A stretch of DNA of 64,000 nucleotides, taken from NCBI RefSeq assembly GCF_026802175.1, contig NZ_CP113797.1, forward strand, positions 4,317,026 through 4,381,025. The letters run 5' to 3'. Position numbers and translations under genes: made by a program. The notes beneath the pieces were generated by a model. The model did not search any database and had not been told where the DNA came from. It was given only the letters and a program-made list of their open reading frames with translations. How positions within the stretch are numbered: the stretch's first letter is position 1; each line of letters opens with the position of its first letter. The DNA is from Thermocoleostomius sinensis A174 (GTDB taxonomy: Bacteria; Cyanobacteriota; Cyanobacteriia; Elainellales; Elainellaceae). Positions 46,901 to 57,888 of this stretch are shown one piece after another.

Positions 46901-49900
46901 TTGCAGGGCCCGTTCCCGTTCCCGGACTTCTTGATGAAGTTCTTGAGTGCGTTCTTCAATTCGTGCTTCTAAAGTATGCGAATAACTCCGCAGTTGTTCA
47001 TAAAGGCGTGCATTTTCCAAAGAAATGGCGGCTTGCGTCATCAATAATTCCAATACTTCTAGGCGATCGCGAGTAAAGGCATCGGTTGTTAAATTATTTT
47101 CTAAATAGAGAATGCCCACCAGTGCCCCAAGCCGCAAAATCGGAAAACATAGAACTGATTTTGGTTGATGCTGACGAATATAGGGATCTGCCACAAACAT
47201 GGCTTCGTGGGACGCGTCACCGAGGGCAATCGCTTGTTGGGTACGGCCAACATAATTAATCAACGTGGCTGGAACATCAGAATTGTTCTCTACCAGAATG
47301 GATTGTAGCAGTGAGTCAACTTGCAGCGCTTCTGGGTTGCTTTTATCTTTGGTCACTTTTGCTTGGACCAACCACTGATCGCCCTCCGGCAAAATCAATA
47401 CACCTGTTTCGGCCCCAGCATTTTCGATCGCCATTTGCATCAGCGTAGACAGCAACCGCTCAATCTGAATTTCACCCGACAGTACTTGCGAGGCTTTGAG
47501 GACAGTGGTCAAATCGAGAGCCTCAGCAATATTGATGCTAGAGGCGGTGAGGGTAGAGGTTGTACCCAATTCGTCAGTTTCCTGCCCCTGTGTACTGAGG
47601 CGAGCCACAAGACCCGAACTTTTTCCGGATACTAATGTAGCCAGTTGAGGATATTGTTTTTCTAACGCCTTGACTTTGGCCTTTGCGCCCCAGCGCACAT
47701 AGCTGTAATAGGCATCGGTGAGATACAGTTGAGCTAATTTCGATCGCGATTGTTCCAGATAAAACCGAGCCGCCAATTCGTTCGCCAACGCGGTTTCATT
47801 GATATATTCATGTTCCTCTGCCAGACTAATGGCGCGATCGTATGCGTCGCACGCTTGCGACCACTGCTGCAAAACCCGATACCGCTCTGCTTCTACTAAA
47901 TAAAATTTATGTAAATGATTCATCGGGGCATGATGTGCCCACCGCTTCAACTTTCTTTGGTTAACAGTAACCTGCCGTAAGATTTGCTTTTGCCTGACAT
48001 TAGAAACCGACGAAAACATTGAAAGCTGAATCAGCGACTCATAAAAATGAAATAGCGGAACTAACAACAATCCTGTTGTATTCGCTAAATAATTCTTAGC
48101 ATTAACAATATTTGTGAGTGCCTCTGAGTACTCCTGAAATAAATAACAAAGAATTGCTTTATGAAAATAGACGTTAAAAATTGCATTGCGATCGTTCGAC
48201 TGAAAATGCAGCGGCAGTAACTCATCTTCGTTATAGGCTTCACCTACTAATCGACAAGGATTATCTGATTGACCAATTAAATTTAATACAACTTGACGAT
48301 AGCGTTCATTCATATAAATGAATTTTGTTTGTTTCAAATTACGAATCGCGATGGAATAATTAGCGATTTCTTGGGATAAGGCTGTGAGGTCTTGTCCCAT
48401 GAAATATGAATGATAGGCGTACACCATTGCTGAACGGGCAGAAAATTCTAGATCGCCTGTTTCTAGACCGCTTTGGTAGGCTTCAATGAACGGTGCCAGG
48501 GTTTCTTTGACATGGGCCCGCCAGTGCACCACAAAGTCATTCACCACCATCAACACTTTGGCTTTCAGGTGCTTTGCATTTAATTTTGTTAATAGCCTGA
48601 CCGCCAGTTGACCAAATTGGTAACCCTGATTCACATCACCCACAATGCCACAGAGAATTTGTCCATATGTGCCATAGGCATAAGCAGACAAATCTAGATT
48701 GCCGTACTGCAACGACAGATTGAGGATTTTTAACGCAATCAAGATAAATAAATTGGGTAATGAAAACGAAGCCGCCGACATGACACTAGCCAAAATGCGC
48801 GTTGCAGCTAGCTTTGTGGGATCGGTCATGAGGGGTAACTGCACCAGTTGATCAATGCGTTTGCTCAGTAAGGCCAACCGCGTTTGCCACAGAGCCAGCA
48901 AGACATGATAGTGCTTAGGGTTGGGTGGTAAATGCACTCCCAATGATTTCAAGACTGCCAGCGCTACATTTACGGCTTCGATTGGCTGGTCTTGAGCAAT
49001 ATAAGCTTGAATTTGAATCTCATAGGCTTTCATCTGATCGAGCAGCGTTGTCGCCTGTTGCCACACGATCGCCAGCCATTGCCCCATTTGATCAAACTGT
49101 CCGTTGAGATAGGCAGCTTCAGCGGCTTCTTCATACAATGCCAGCATCAGGTCATACTGCTGTTGCCAACCATCAGGCTCTAGTAGATGCAATCCGGTAG
49201 AGAGGTAGCTAACCGCCGCTGCATAGGCTGTGGCAGACTTAGCTTTGCGTCCGGCTGTTAAATTCAGCTTGGCTAGTTCCACTTGCTCTACCCGATCGTC
49301 AATCAAATCGGCTCCAACATTGAGTTGATTGACAATTTCAAACAGACGGTCGTCTAAATTGCTGCTTTGGCAAGCACTTTGCAACAGCAGACGACCGATG
49401 CTGAGATGTGTCAACTGTTTATCGAGAGAAGGAATGAGGGAATAGGCAGATTGCTGCACCCGATCGTGCAAAAAGCGATAGGTTGGCGCCTGTTTGATGA
49501 GTCTTTGCAGTGACGGGTCAAACTGATCATCAGATTGATCCAGACTGGAATTACTATTCAACGCTTGGGTTTGATAAAACTTATAGACCTCGCTAATGGG
49601 TAACACCAATCCCTCTTGCAGCGCCGGCCACAGTTCGATCGCCGTTTGCGATGGCGACTGCTCATACACGACTGCCAACGTCGCTAAATCAAATTCATTG
49701 CCAATGCAAGCCGCCAATCTCAACACATTCTGCGTGGACAACGGTAGTCGTTGTAGTTGCAAGGTCATGAACTCCACTACGTCTTGACTAGCCGCCAGCG
49801 TTCGCACTTGTGCCAGATCGCATTGCCAGCCATAATTCTCAAAATCAAAATAAATCAAGCCGCTTTGATGCAGCGATTTGAGAAACTGGGTAGTAAAAAA

Positions 49901-51655
49901 GGGATTGCCATTCGTTTTTTGAAAAATTAATTGGCTTAGCGGAACCGCTTGCTCGGCTGAACAACTCAGCGTATCTGCCACTAAGCAGTTAAGCGATCGA
50001 ACATCCAGCGGCGCTAATGTTATTTGATTCACTGCTGCATTTGCTTTGCGAATCTCCTCTATGGTCAACATTAGCGGATGGGCCGGATTCACTTCATTAT
50101 CTCGATAAGCTCCAATCAGCAGTAAATAGGGCGTGTCTGTGTCTGCAATCAGCAGACGAATTAGATGGAGCGATGCCGAGTCGGCCCACTGTAGATCATC
50201 TAGAAAGAAAACCAATGGATGCGCGGATGTGGTGAAAACTTGAATAAATTTTTGCACCAACAAATTGAAGCGGTTCTGCGCCGCCATACCAGACAGATTG
50301 GGGGGAGCAGGTTGTGCACCAATCACCCATTCCAGTTCAGGAATGACCTCAATCAATATCTGCCCATTATTGCCGACCGCCGCCAGAATCTTTGCTTGCC
50401 ATTCCCGAATCCGATCACGAGATTCGGTGAGCAATTGCCGCATTAAGTCACGCAGCGCTTGCACAAACGCCGAAAAGGGAATATTGCGCTGAAATTGGTC
50501 AAATTTGCCTTTGATAAAATAGCCGCGTTGTCGCACGATCGGCTTGTGTACTTCATTAACCACGGCTGTCTTGCCCACACCCGAATAGCCCGCCACCAGC
50601 ATCAATTCAGAGTGATGAGACTTCGTGGATTGATCCGTTCCAGAAACTCGATCGAATGCTGCCAACAGCGTTGCCACTTCCTGTTCCCGACCGTAAAGCG
50701 TTTCAGGAATAGTGAAGCGATCGCAAATGTCTCGAGTTGCCAGCGGAAAATTGGAAACCCCCCCCTGCTGTTGCCATTCCTGCTGACATCGCTCTAAATC
50801 TTGACGTAGTCCAAATGCAGTCTGATAGCGATCCTCGGCTGTTTTTGCCATTAATTTAAGAATAATTTGATTCACCGTTTCGGGAATCAGAGAATTCAAG
50901 ACAATCGGCGCGATCGGCTGTTGAGCAATGTGGCTATGCACTAACTCCATGGGATCGGTTGATTGGAAAGGTAACTGTCCCGTCAGCAACTCGTAGAACG
51001 TAATGCCCAGTGCATAAAAATCGGCGCGATAGTCAACTCCACGGTTCATTCGTCCCGTCTGCTCTGGAGCCATGTAAGCCAGGGTTCCTTCCAAGACATT
51101 CGGGCTGTGTAAAACCGGATTCTCTCGCGGCAAACGGGATGATAAGCTAAAGTCAGTCAGCTTAATTTGCTTACTTTGAGGATGAAACAAAATATTTTGT
51201 GGTTTGATATCTTTGTGAATAATGTGATGTTGATACAAACCTTCTAAAACACTGGCTAGTTGAATGGCGATCGAAAAAAAATCATCCAGACTTAACCGTG
51301 CAGGTGCATCTGCGTGGGGATCAGACCTTTCGGCATGATTAGACAACCGCTGGCTTGTTAAGTACTCTCGTAGCGAAATAAAACCTTCATCTTCCATGAC
51401 AAGCGCGTAGCCATTGCCACAGGGTTCCAGCGCTAGTGGCTGAATTACACCGGGGATGTTTAAATAACGGGCAATTGTCAATTGATTGCGAAAATGAATC
51501 AATTCAGACACGCTGGGATATTCGGTATTTATAACTTTAATCATTACAGGACGTTGATCGACCGATCGCCATCCCCGATAGATCAAGGTTTTGGAACTGC
51601 TATAAATCAATTCCGCAATGTCGTAACCCGGCAACGTGATCATTGGTTGTTCCAT
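43910..51655 (-). CDS. Giant Ser/Thr kinase-ATPase-histidine kinase-receiver fusion
   Basis: A 2581-residue trifunctional signalling protein. Order: Ser/Thr kinase at about 8-275 ([11 protein letters not shown] with catalytic Asp; DFS instead of [23 protein letters not shown]), AAA-type ATPase with Walker [14 protein letters not shown] near 355-370 followed by a long TPR-like helical region to about 1350, GAF (about 1400-1560), PAS (about 1605-1720), GAF (about 1730-1880), a further GAF (about 1890-2060), HisKA ([16 protein letters not shown]2097), HATPase ([18 protein letters not shown]), receiver ([17 protein letters not shown]2425), and a C-terminal helical tail. It is the first gene of an operon. 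DFS in place of DFG is common in this subgroup; activity cannot be assured. Confidence 0.9.
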   Translation of the reverse strand: MEQPMITLPGYDIAELIYSSSKTLIYRGWRSVDQRPVMIKVINTEYPSVSELIHFRNQLTIARYLNIPGVIQPLALEPCGNGYALVMEDEGFISLREYLTSQRLSNHAERSDPHADAPARLSLDDFFSIAIQLASVLEGLYQHHIIHKDIKPQNILFHPQSKQIKLTDFSLSSRLPRENPVLHSPNVLEGTLAYMAPEQTGRMNRGVDYRADFYALGITFYELLTGQLPFQSTDPMELVHSHIAQQPIAPIVLNSLIPETVNQIILKLMAKTAEDRYQTAFGLRQDLERCQQEWQQQGGVSNFPLATRDICDRFTIPETLYGREQEVATLLAAFDRVSGTDQSTKSHHSELMLVAGYSGVGKTAVVNEVHKPIVRQRGYFIKGKFDQFQRNIPFSAFVQALRDLMRQLLTESRDRIREWQAKILAAVGNNGQILIEVIPELEWVIGAQPAPPNLSGMAAQNRFNLLVQKFIQVFTTSAHPLVFFLDDLQWADSASLHLIRLLIADTDTPYLLLIGAYRDNEVNPAHPLMLTIEEIRKANAAVNQITLAPLDVRSLNCLVADTLSCSAEQAVPLSQLIFQKTNGNPFFTTQFLKSLHQSGLIYFDFENYGWQCDLAQVRTLAASQDVVEFMTLQLQRLPLSTQNVLRLAACIGNEFDLATLAVVYEQSPSQTAIELWPALQEGLVLPISEVYKFYQTQALNSNSSLDQSDDQFDPSLQRLIKQAPTYRFLHDRVQQSAYSLIPSLDKQLTHLSIGRLLLQSACQSSNLDDRLFEIVNQLNVGADLIDDRVEQVELAKLNLTAGRKAKSATAYAAAVSYLSTGLHLLEPDGWQQQYDLMLALYEEAAEAAYLNGQFDQMGQWLAIVWQQATTLLDQMKAYEIQIQAYIAQDQPIEAVNVALAVLKSLGVHLPPNPKHYHVLLALWQTRLALLSKRIDQLVQLPLMTDPTKLAATRILASVMSAASFSLPNLFILIALKILNLSLQYGNLDLSAYAYGTYGQILCGIVGDVNQGYQFGQLAVRLLTKLNAKHLKAKVLMVVNDFVVHWRAHVKETLAPFIEAYQSGLETGDLEFSARSAMVYAYHSYFMGQDLTALSQEIANYSIAIRNLKQTKFIYMNERYRQVVLNLIGQSDNPCRLVGEAYNEDELLPLHFQSNDRNAIFNVYFHKAILCYLFQEYSEALTNIVNAKNYLANTTGLLLVPLFHFYESLIQLSMFSSVSNVRQKQILRQVTVNQRKLKRWAHHAPMNHLHKFYLVEAERYRVLQQWSQACDAYDRAISLAEEHEYINETALANELAARFYLEQSRSKLAQLYLTDAYYSYVRWGAKAKVKALEKQYPQLATLVSGKSSGLVARLSTQGQETDELGTTSTLTASSINIAEALDLTTVLKASQVLSGEIQIERLLSTLMQMAIENAGAETGVLILPEGDQWLVQAKVTKDKSNPEALQVDSLLQSILVENNSDVPATLINYVGRTQQAIALGDASHEAMFVADPYIRQHQPKSVLCFPILRLGALVGILYLENNLTTDAFTRDRLEVLELLMTQAAISLENARLYEQLRSYSHTLEARIEERTQELHQEVRERERALQELQRAQTVLSRRNAILQAQQDTAIDGILIVDEHQNIVSYNDRFCQLWQISKETLTDNQQSIESALAQLQEPQVFFDRVQYLYEHPEATSHEEIYFKDGRVFDRYSSPVTSAEGKYYGRIWYFRDITKLKRREEFLRLIVEGTATKIGDEFFRSCVRYLAELLGFRYTFISEFVDDSKERVRTLAFWNGETFLDNIEYSTDNTPCAEVLASSGLVMFESVRDRFSLDPHLSEIGGEVYIGMPIIDPHGRVLGQLAALDSQALDINVEDQELIFKIFAARAGAELERRRTEAALERQIQRVLLLDQITQEIRQSLDTQKIFQTAATQIGQTFHASRCHIHNYIAEPEPHLYVVAEYVVSGLDSMLGIEIPALNSPPTKAILLHDRALSWTNVYTDALLSAVIPASYPIHLKSMLAIRTSYQGEPNGAIVLHHCDCSMSRQEYLCHPESYASLFRHWTEDEVELLEAVAAQVGIALAQAKLLEQEKLQRQELETAKRSAEVANRAKSEFLANMSHELRTPLNAILGFTQLMTRDDSLNQQQRENLQIINRSGTHLLNLINDVLEFSKIEAGRITLSESAFDLYRLLNDLEEMFRLKADSKGLQLCFERSIYVPQYIKTDEGKLRQVFINLLSNAIKFTASGRVTLRSHQEDMFIGTHTESNQENKQQNTQGNYQRNSSINDRLQRSTSAESYRLLFEVEDTGPGIQAEEVQQLFVAFGQAETGRKSQEGTGLGLSISRAFVRLMGGDIVAMNAPRRGAIFRFTITAQAANESEVDTPVSKRRVIALQPNQPTYRILVVEDHYTNRQLLVNLLAPMGFEVQAVENGKEAIECWETWQPHLIWMDMRMPVMDGYEATRQIKAHPEGQEAIVIALTASAFEEERAVVLASGCDDFVRKPFQEHQIFDKLAEYLGVEYIYDAGTLAAPSSHRALLMPQDLTVMPSEWIEQLRQAAIQVDADLIQHLLHQVPPSQVVLANQLLELTQNFAFDEIIELTQGDHCD

Positions 51656-51801
51656 GAGTCGGAATGATTGCTGTTAGTAAATCACGGTTTTCTAAATATT
51701 GGGTCAATTCACCTAAAAGATTTCCAAAACAGCGCGATCGGGGTATGCCAATTTTCAACGATTAATACTAATTCTTTAAACTTGGATTACCTACCATCGC
51801 A

Positions 51802-51845
51802 TCTGTAAGGGCGTTTCGCGAAATAGCCCCTACGGAATCTGTAAG
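51802..51845 (+). repeat. Short palindromic repeat unit
   Basis: CTGTAAGGGCGTTTCGCGAA...TAGCCCCTACGGAATCTGTAAG: GGGC-GTTTCGCGAAATA-GCCC folds as a hairpin with a TTTCGCGAAA core. This resembles dispersed GGGGCG-palindromes of cyanobacteria. It lies in the 273-base gap between two kinase genes. Confidence 0.5.
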
Positions 51846-51928
51846 GCTAATTCTAGGAATTGGTATAAGTAATGGACTGTAGGAGCAATCGGGTTGATGA
51901 AAATCGGTAGGGTATAGAATCAGTCACT

Positions 51929-54900
51929 TCATACAGATCTCTCTGTCAAATCAAGAATTTCGTCAAAGCAAAACCGTTGCGTTAAGGTTGTTAACCGCTC
52001 GGCCACTGATGAATGTGAGGACGGAATTTGCTCAATCAGTTGAAAAATCAACTCGGCATCTACTTGAATTGCAGCCTGTCGTAAGGCCGCTACCCATTCC
52101 CACGACATCACGGTTAGATCAGCCGGAACCAATGCCATCGGTAGGGCTGTACCAAGCTCAGCGATCGGTTCATAGACATATTGCACCCCCAAATATTCAG
52201 ACATCTTTTCAAAAATGACTGGCTCGTAGAATGGCTTACGCACAAAATCATCGCAGCCTGCCTCCAATACACTGGTTCGATCTTCTTCAAAAGCACTGGC
52301 TGTAAGGGCAATAATGACTGTTGATTGCCCCGTCACCTGCGATCGAATCTGCCGTGTGGCCGTATAGCCGTCCATCACTGGCATTCGCATATCCATCCAA
52401 ATTAAATGGGGATGCCAGCTTTGCCATAGGGCGATCGCATCTTGTCCATTATTCGTGATGCGGGTTTCAAAGCCAACGGAACTCAACAGTTGCATCAACA
52501 AATTGCGATTTTCAGCATGATCGTCAGCTACTAAAATGCGATAGGTTGGCTGATTGGCCGCTAACCGCAGCACCCGACGACTGGATTGGGTGGTTTCGAC
52601 CGTCAGCGGATTCGCCGCCGCAACGGGAATCTCGAACCCAAACGTTGATCCCTGTCCTACAGTGCTGGTGAAATGCAAATCGCCGCCCATCAATTGCACA
52701 AACTGACGGCTAATGGCCAGCCCCAGCCCAGTTCCGCCCACATGCGCCCCGCTCAAGGTTTGTACAAACGGTTGAAACAGCCGCGCCTGTTCTGCGGGAG
52801 CAATGCCAGTTCCGGTGTCTTCGATTTCAAAATGTAACCAGAGCGAGGAGGCAAGCGGATTTACTAAGTCAGGATTCTGCTCTGCCCTGTAACCTGTAGG
52901 GTCTACAGCCACATCGATCGCCGGATCGATCGCTTCTGTCCATACCCGCAATGTTACGTTGCCTGTGTTCGTAAACTTCATGGCATTACCCAATAGGTTA
53001 ATGATCACCTGCCGCAGTTTGCCCTCATCGCCAACAATGCACGACGGGACATCAGGAGCAATCTCGAATTGCAGCCGCAGTTGTTTCGTTTCGGCCCGCA
53101 TTTGAAACATTTCCCGCAGCGTTTGCAGCAGATGACGCAGATTAAAGGGCTTGGGGTTTAAGACAATCCGTCCAGCTTCAATCTTCGACATTTCCAGTAC
53201 GTCGTTGATCAAATTAAGCAAATGTGCCCCACTGCGGTTGATGGTGGCTAATGACTCGCGCTGTTGGGCGGAGAGGCTAGCATCCCGTTCCATCAGTTGT
53301 GCAAAGCCCAAGATGGCATTCAACGGCGTTCGTAGCTCGTGGCTCATGTTGGCTAAAAAGGTGCTTTTGGCTCGGTTGGCGGCTTCGGCTTGTTCCTTGG
53401 CCAGTTGCAGCACTGCTTCCGATTGCTTGCGCTCTAATTCGGCACTGGCACGGGCGGCAAAGATGCGCAAAATCATCTCACGTCCGGCGTCTGGTGCCAT
53501 CGGTTCCACGTCCATCACTACCAGATGCCCTAAAACGGTTCCGGCTGAATTCACCAAGGGCACACCAAAAAAGCTTTCCGCTTGGAACCCAACCAAGCTA
53601 TGGCAATGGGGAAACAGCGCGCGAATGTTGCGGGGATAGAAACACATCTCTCCAAAGCTAACAGACTCGCAGGGTGTGCCTTCAATCGCGTATTCCATGT
53701 TTTCGGCAATGCCATCTCCTGCCCACACAGCCAGAGTGCGAATCATGGTTTTTGCTTCGTCGGCGAAGGTAGTAATCAAGGCATAGCGCACCCGCAACAC
53801 TTCGGCCAGATAGCGAACGCAGGTGCGGAAAAATTCATCGCCAATTTTTGACGCTGTTCCTTCGACAATTAAGCGCAGTGCTTCTTCTTGGTGTTTGCGA
53901 TCGCTGATATCTTCACCAATACACAACAGGTAGGTGGGATCGCCCTGTGAATCAAACAACGGCACTTTAAAACCACGCACAAAAATAGTGTCTTGGGTGT
54001 GCGGATCGAAAACTTCATCATAAGTGGCTAAGGGCGAGCGCTGCGTCACTACGGCCAAGTCTTGGGCCCGATAGCGATCGGCTAGGTCGGCGGCAAGCAG
54101 TTCATGATCGTTGTATCCAATCGCCCGATCGCTAGAAAATCCGACAATGCGTTCGCTGCTTTTGTTGACTTGCACATAGCGAAAGTCATTACGAATATCC
54201 TTGGTGAATAGCGCCAGCGGAATGTTCTCCACGATGCTGTTCAACAATTGCTGCGATTGCCGCAGTTCTTCTTCGAGGTGTTTGCGCACGCTGATATCCG
54301 TCAGCACAAACTCCAGACAGTTTTCTGTTGCGTTCAACCGCAGCGACAATAGCCCCCACAGCCGGGTGCCATCCCGACGTTTTAGTCGCAGTTCATAATC
54401 TTGGTGGCTTCCCCCTGCCCGATCGAGTTCAGACAGCGATCGGGCCCGGTCTTCCGGGTTGACATAAAGCGACGGTGTATACACCTTGCCGATTAAATCG
54501 TCGGCTGAATCGAATCCTAAAATTTCAGCTAGCCGTTGATTGGCCTCCAGAATCAGTCCGTCTTCGATGCGGCTGCGACCAATGCCTACTTGGGAGTTCT
54601 GGAAAATGCTGCGAAATTTGCGCTCACTTTCCTGCACGGCCCGTTCTGCCGATCGACGTTCTAACTCGGCTCCAGCGCGGGCCGCAAAAATTCTAAGGAT
54701 CATTTCTCGTCCCGGATCGGGCTGCATCGGCTTCGTGTCCATTACCACCAGATGCCCCACCATCTCCCCATCTGCATCGGTCAGTGGAATGCCCAAATAG
54801 CTTTCGGTATTGCGTTTCAACAAGCCCATTGAGCGAGGAAACCAATCCTGCACCCGATCGGGGTAAAAGCACATCTGATCACGACACGCATTCTGGCAAG

Positions 54901-56296
54901 GTGTACCGATCACGCTATATTCTTTGGTTGGATTGACTGTAATATCTCCATGATCGGCAAGCACTCGGACTCGCGTTTTAGCCACATCGCAAAATTCTAG
55001 CAGCAGCGCATAGGGAACATGCAGTGCCTCTGCTAGATAATGCACACAGGTTTGAAAAAATTCTTCGCCAGTTTTTGAGGCAGTTCCTTCCACAATTAAC
55101 CGCAAGGCCGCCTCTTGCCGTTTGCGATCGGTAATGCGTACCCCCACGCCTAGAACGCTGTAGGCGTCATATCCAGGAATTTTGATGCGCCGCTTTTGCC
55201 ATTGCATCCACTCATCGCGATCGGGCACAGTTGACACCCGTTCTTCGGCAATAAACATCTCTTCTCCGGTTTCAATAATGCGGCGATTTTCCCGAACAAA
55301 TTGCTCAGCGATTGCGGGATTGGGATGCAGATCCACATCGCGTTGCCCCACCAACGTCTCTGGCGTGGTGTTGTAGAAAGCGGCCGAAGCCTGATTTGCC
55401 AGGAGATAGCGACCGTCCCAATCTTTGACAAAAATGATATTGGGAACCGTATCAATCACCGTTCGTAGCATTTGCTGTTGCTGCTTCAAATGTTCTTCGG
55501 CTTGCTGTCGCTCGGCTTCGACTTGTTTTTGTTGACTGATATCTCGAACAATACAAATTAGCCCGCCCCCCTCCAGTGCTGTCAAAGAAACGGCTTGATT
55601 GAACAAACTACCGTCGCGCTTGCGGCCGATCGCCTCTCCCTGCCAATAGCCCTGTTGCGAAAAGGCTGGAATGACCTCGTGTTCAAACCGGTCTATCTCG
55701 GCAGCCTCGTATAAAATCTGCCAAGTTTGTCCCACCAATGATTCGGGACGATCGTAACCAAACAGCTTGGCGTGGGCCTCGTTGAGATAGATATATCGTT
55801 GCTGGCGATCGAGAATGGCGATGCCTTCGGTAGCGGCTTGAAATGCCAATGCTAACTGATTCAAATGCTGCTGTTGCCGATAACAGGCAGTAATATCGCG
55901 AAACCGCCAAACGCAAACAACCTCCTCGTTAAGGCACTGCGGCTGACTGTACCACTCAATCATGCGCCCATCCTGTAAGGCCAGTTGATGGCTGCCTGCC
56001 GCTGGCTGTTGCAAAATTTCCAGCATTCGGGCTTGAAACGCCGCTGGGTCTTGCACGGGTGCGGCTAACGCTAGATTGCGATCAACTGGACTCACCGCTG
56101 GCTCTAACAAAGACTCGGGAATTTGCCACAGTTGAATAAAGGACTGGTTGTAAACCAACACTCTACCCTGCAATGTGACTACAAGAATGCCGTCAGCCAT
56201 TGCCTCCAACGCCGCTTGCAATACAGCGTGACGTTCGCGTTCTGCTTGTAACTGCCCTTGCAGTTGAGTGGTGAGTTCGTACCAATCAGAACCCAT
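51929..56296 (-). CDS. Multi-PAS/GAF hybrid histidine kinase/response regulator
   Basis: A cytosolic hybrid kinase of 1455 residues. ATG 56296 (MGSDWYELTTQLQG) is preferred since AAAGGA precedes it; the upstream GTG at 56323 adds nine residues. Order: PAS x3, GAF, PAS x2, GAF, HisKA ([20 protein letters not shown]986), HATPase ([19 protein letters not shown]), receiver ([17 protein letters not shown]1302) and a helical C-terminal tail. The GAF modules both begin [16 protein letters not shown] and recur in the adjacent giant kinase, indicating intra- and intergenic duplication. The C-terminal ~85 residues align with those of the giant kinase. Signal unknown. Confidence 0.92.
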   Translation of the reverse strand: MGSDWYELTTQLQGQLQAERERHAVLQAALEAMADGILVVTLQGRVLVYNQSFIQLWQIPESLLEPAVSPVDRNLALAAPVQDPAAFQARMLEILQQPAAGSHQLALQDGRMIEWYSQPQCLNEEVVCVWRFRDITACYRQQQHLNQLALAFQAATEGIAILDRQQRYIYLNEAHAKLFGYDRPESLVGQTWQILYEAAEIDRFEHEVIPAFSQQGYWQGEAIGRKRDGSLFNQAVSLTALEGGGLICIVRDISQQKQVEAERQQAEEHLKQQQQMLRTVIDTVPNIIFVKDWDGRYLLANQASAAFYNTTPETLVGQRDVDLHPNPAIAEQFVRENRRIIETGEEMFIAEERVSTVPDRDEWMQWQKRRIKIPGYDAYSVLGVGVRITDRKRQEAALRLIVEGTASKTGEEFFQTCVHYLAEALHVPYALLLEFCDVAKTRVRVLADHGDITVNPTKEYSVIGTPCQNACRDQMCFYPDRVQDWFPRSMGLLKRNTESYLGIPLTDADGEMVGHLVVMDTKPMQPDPGREMILRIFAARAGAELERRSAERAVQESERKFRSIFQNSQVGIGRSRIEDGLILEANQRLAEILGFDSADDLIGKVYTPSLYVNPEDRARSLSELDRAGGSHQDYELRLKRRDGTRLWGLLSLRLNATENCLEFVLTDISVRKHLEEELRQSQQLLNSIVENIPLALFTKDIRNDFRYVQVNKSSERIVGFSSDRAIGYNDHELLAADLADRYRAQDLAVVTQRSPLATYDEVFDPHTQDTIFVRGFKVPLFDSQGDPTYLLCIGEDISDRKHQEEALRLIVEGTASKIGDEFFRTCVRYLAEVLRVRYALITTFADEAKTMIRTLAVWAGDGIAENMEYAIEGTPCESVSFGEMCFYPRNIRALFPHCHSLVGFQAESFFGVPLVNSAGTVLGHLVVMDVEPMAPDAGREMILRIFAARASAELERKQSEAVLQLAKEQAEAANRAKSTFLANMSHELRTPLNAILGFAQLMERDASLSAQQRESLATINRSGAHLLNLINDVLEMSKIEAGRIVLNPKPFNLRHLLQTLREMFQMRAETKQLRLQFEIAPDVPSCIVGDEGKLRQVIINLLGNAMKFTNTGNVTLRVWTEAIDPAIDVAVDPTGYRAEQNPDLVNPLASSLWLHFEIEDTGTGIAPAEQARLFQPFVQTLSGAHVGGTGLGLAISRQFVQLMGGDLHFTSTVGQGSTFGFEIPVAAANPLTVETTQSSRRVLRLAANQPTYRILVADDHAENRNLLMQLLSSVGFETRITNNGQDAIALWQSWHPHLIWMDMRMPVMDGYTATRQIRSQVTGQSTVIIALTASAFEEDRTSVLEAGCDDFVRKPFYEPVIFEKMSEYLGVQYVYEPIAELGTALPMALVPADLTVMSWEWVAALRQAAIQVDAELIFQLIEQIPSSHSSVAERLTTLTQRFCFDEILDLTERSV

Positions 56297-56408
56297 GCAG
56301 CATTCCTTTGAATCTTTAGTCACGATATACCTTAGCTGTTAAGGCTATCTTAGAAAAGGGAAGATCTCGAGAAGATATAGGCGATCGAACACCGCAGAAG
56401 AGATCGAT

Positions 56409-57044
56409 ATGATCAGAAACCTAGCACTGTGGCTACTTTGGGTTGGCTTTGTGGTGTATGCCTTTGCCTTTGCACCCCCCACTCAACCAGACACCTTCAC
56501 GTTGATTAAGGATTTAGCGACTGCAAACTGGGACGGTATTAATCCCTTGGTAATTGCTTTGTTCAACATTATGGGGGTATGGCCGCTGATCTACAGTTGC
56601 TTTTTGTACAGCGATGGCAGAATGCAGAAAATTCCGGCGTGGCCGTTCGGGGTGGCGTCGTTTGGCGTCGGAGCGTTTGCATTGCTGCCGTATTTGGCGC
56701 TGCGCAACCCTGCCCCCACGTTTGCTGGCGAAAAAACGGGTTGGCTGAACCTGTGGGAGTCTCGCTGGCTGGCGATCGGGCTAGCAATTGGCGCTGTTGG
56801 GCTGTTGAGCTATGGATTCAGCCAAGGCAACTGGAGTGATTTTATAGCGCAGTGGAAAACCGATCGCTTCATTCACGTCATGAGTCTAGATTTTTGTTTG
56901 CTATGCCTGCTGCCGCCCACGTTGCTAGGAGATGACATGGCACGACGGGGTGTGCAAGACTCCCGCATTTTTTGGGCAGCGGCCCTGATTCCCCTCATTG
57001 GGCCATTGGGGTATTTGCTGTGGCGACCGCCGTTAAAGCAGTAG
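56409..57044 (+). CDS. Conserved cyanobacterial membrane protein
   Basis: A 211-residue integral membrane protein with about five or six helices: LALWLLWVGFVVYAFAFAPP, PLVIALFNIMGVWPLIYSCF, FGVASFGVGAFALLPYLAL, LAIGLAIGAVGLLSYGF, and FWAAALIPLIGPLGYLLW. Such proteins are widespread in cyanobacteria and plastid-bearing plants (DUF2834-like arrangement is possible, but I am not sure of the family). No catalytic motif. Divergent from the multi-sensor kinase gene and convergent with the PEBP gene. Confidence 0.75.
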   Translation: MIRNLALWLLWVGFVVYAFAFAPPTQPDTFTLIKDLATANWDGINPLVIALFNIMGVWPLIYSCFLYSDGRMQKIPAWPFGVASFGVGAFALLPYLALRNPAPTFAGEKTGWLNLWESRWLAIGLAIGAVGLLSYGFSQGNWSDFIAQWKTDRFIHVMSLDFCLLCLLPPTLLGDDMARRGVQDSRIFWAAALIPLIGPLGYLLWRPPLKQ

Positions 57045-57084
57045 GGCATTAATAACAATAGTCAACAATAGTCCGGACACTTTT

Positions 57085-57202
57085 ATGCCAAACCACCCTC
57101 ATCCCCCAACCCCTTCTCCCCAAAAGGGCGAAGGAAAGCCCGATTGAAGTCCCTCTCCCATGGTGAGAGCAGGATTGAGGTAAGGGTCGAAATTTGTGGC
57201 AT
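57085..57202. repeat. Dispersed repeat related to the 63.8-kb MITE-like element
   Basis: Inner sequence CCCTCATCCCCCAACCCCTT, then GAAGTCCCTCTCCCATGG and GAGCAGGATTGAGG, closely follows the element at 63790-63944. Flanks carry ATGCCAAA (57085-57092) and TTTGTGGCAT (57193-57202), an imperfect inverted pair. Confidence 0.7.
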
Positions 57203-57257
57203 GGCAAGGGTGTTCAGCATTTCCACAAAAACGGGCAAAGGATTGCAATAACATTCT

Positions 57258-57848
57258 TTATGTTTTCTTTTGATACTTCCCCACCAACTCTGCATCCGCC
57301 AACACATGTCCCTGCATAGCTTCGACTACGTCGGCTTCACTGGCTCCCGGTGGCAAATCCAGGACAGTATCGATCGCATATAGCTTGAAGACATAGCGAT
57401 GGGTTCCTCTGGGAGGACAAGGGCCGCCATAGCCGTAGCGATCGAAGCCATTTCTACCCTGTACCCCTCCCGTCAATAGAATTGGATCAGGCGGAATGGC
57501 TTCTGGTAATTCGCGAGTCTCTGCTGGAAGATCGTAGAGCAGCCAATGAATAAAGGTTCCACCGGGTGCATCTGGATCATCAACAATCAAAACAAACCGC
57601 TGAGTTCCGCCAGGTGGTTCATTCCAACGCAAAGCCGGAGAGACATTTTCGCCATTGCAGGTGTATTTGCTAGGAATAGCTCCCTCTGGGCTGAAGGCAC
57701 TGCTTTCCAGCATCATGGTTTTTGAGATCGATCGATTGGTAGATGACGATCGATGTGGAGTACAGCCGATCAACCAACTGCCACCCACAATCGCCACTAG
57801 TTGCCAACAAACCCGTCGCCGCCTGACTCGAGCAGTCACCATTTGCAT
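57258..57848 (-). CDS. YbhB/YbcL (PEBP, Raf kinase inhibitor-like) lipoprotein
   Basis: A 196-residue phosphatidylethanolamine-binding-protein family member. The basic N-terminus and hydrophobic stretch (CWQLVAIVGGSWLIGC) end in a lipobox, so it is probably a lipoprotein. The PEBP core shows PSKYTCNGENVSPALRW, the ligand motif VDDPDAPGGTFIHWLLYDLP, GFDRYGYGGPCPPRGTHRYV and the C-terminal VVEAMQGHVLADAELVGKY. Bacterial members have no settled function. It is the last gene of the sigma-DUF1822-CHAT-DUF928 minus-strand string, 40 bases after the DUF928 gene. Confidence 0.88.
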   Translation of the reverse strand: MQMVTARVRRRRVCWQLVAIVGGSWLIGCTPHRSSSTNRSISKTMMLESSAFSPEGAIPSKYTCNGENVSPALRWNEPPGGTQRFVLIVDDPDAPGGTFIHWLLYDLPAETRELPEAIPPDPILLTGGVQGRNGFDRYGYGGPCPPRGTHRYVFKLYAIDTVLDLPPGASEADVVEAMQGHVLADAELVGKYQKKT

Positions 57849-57888
57849 TCCTCAGTCGTTCTGTTAATCGCCTCAGTCCTCCTCGATC

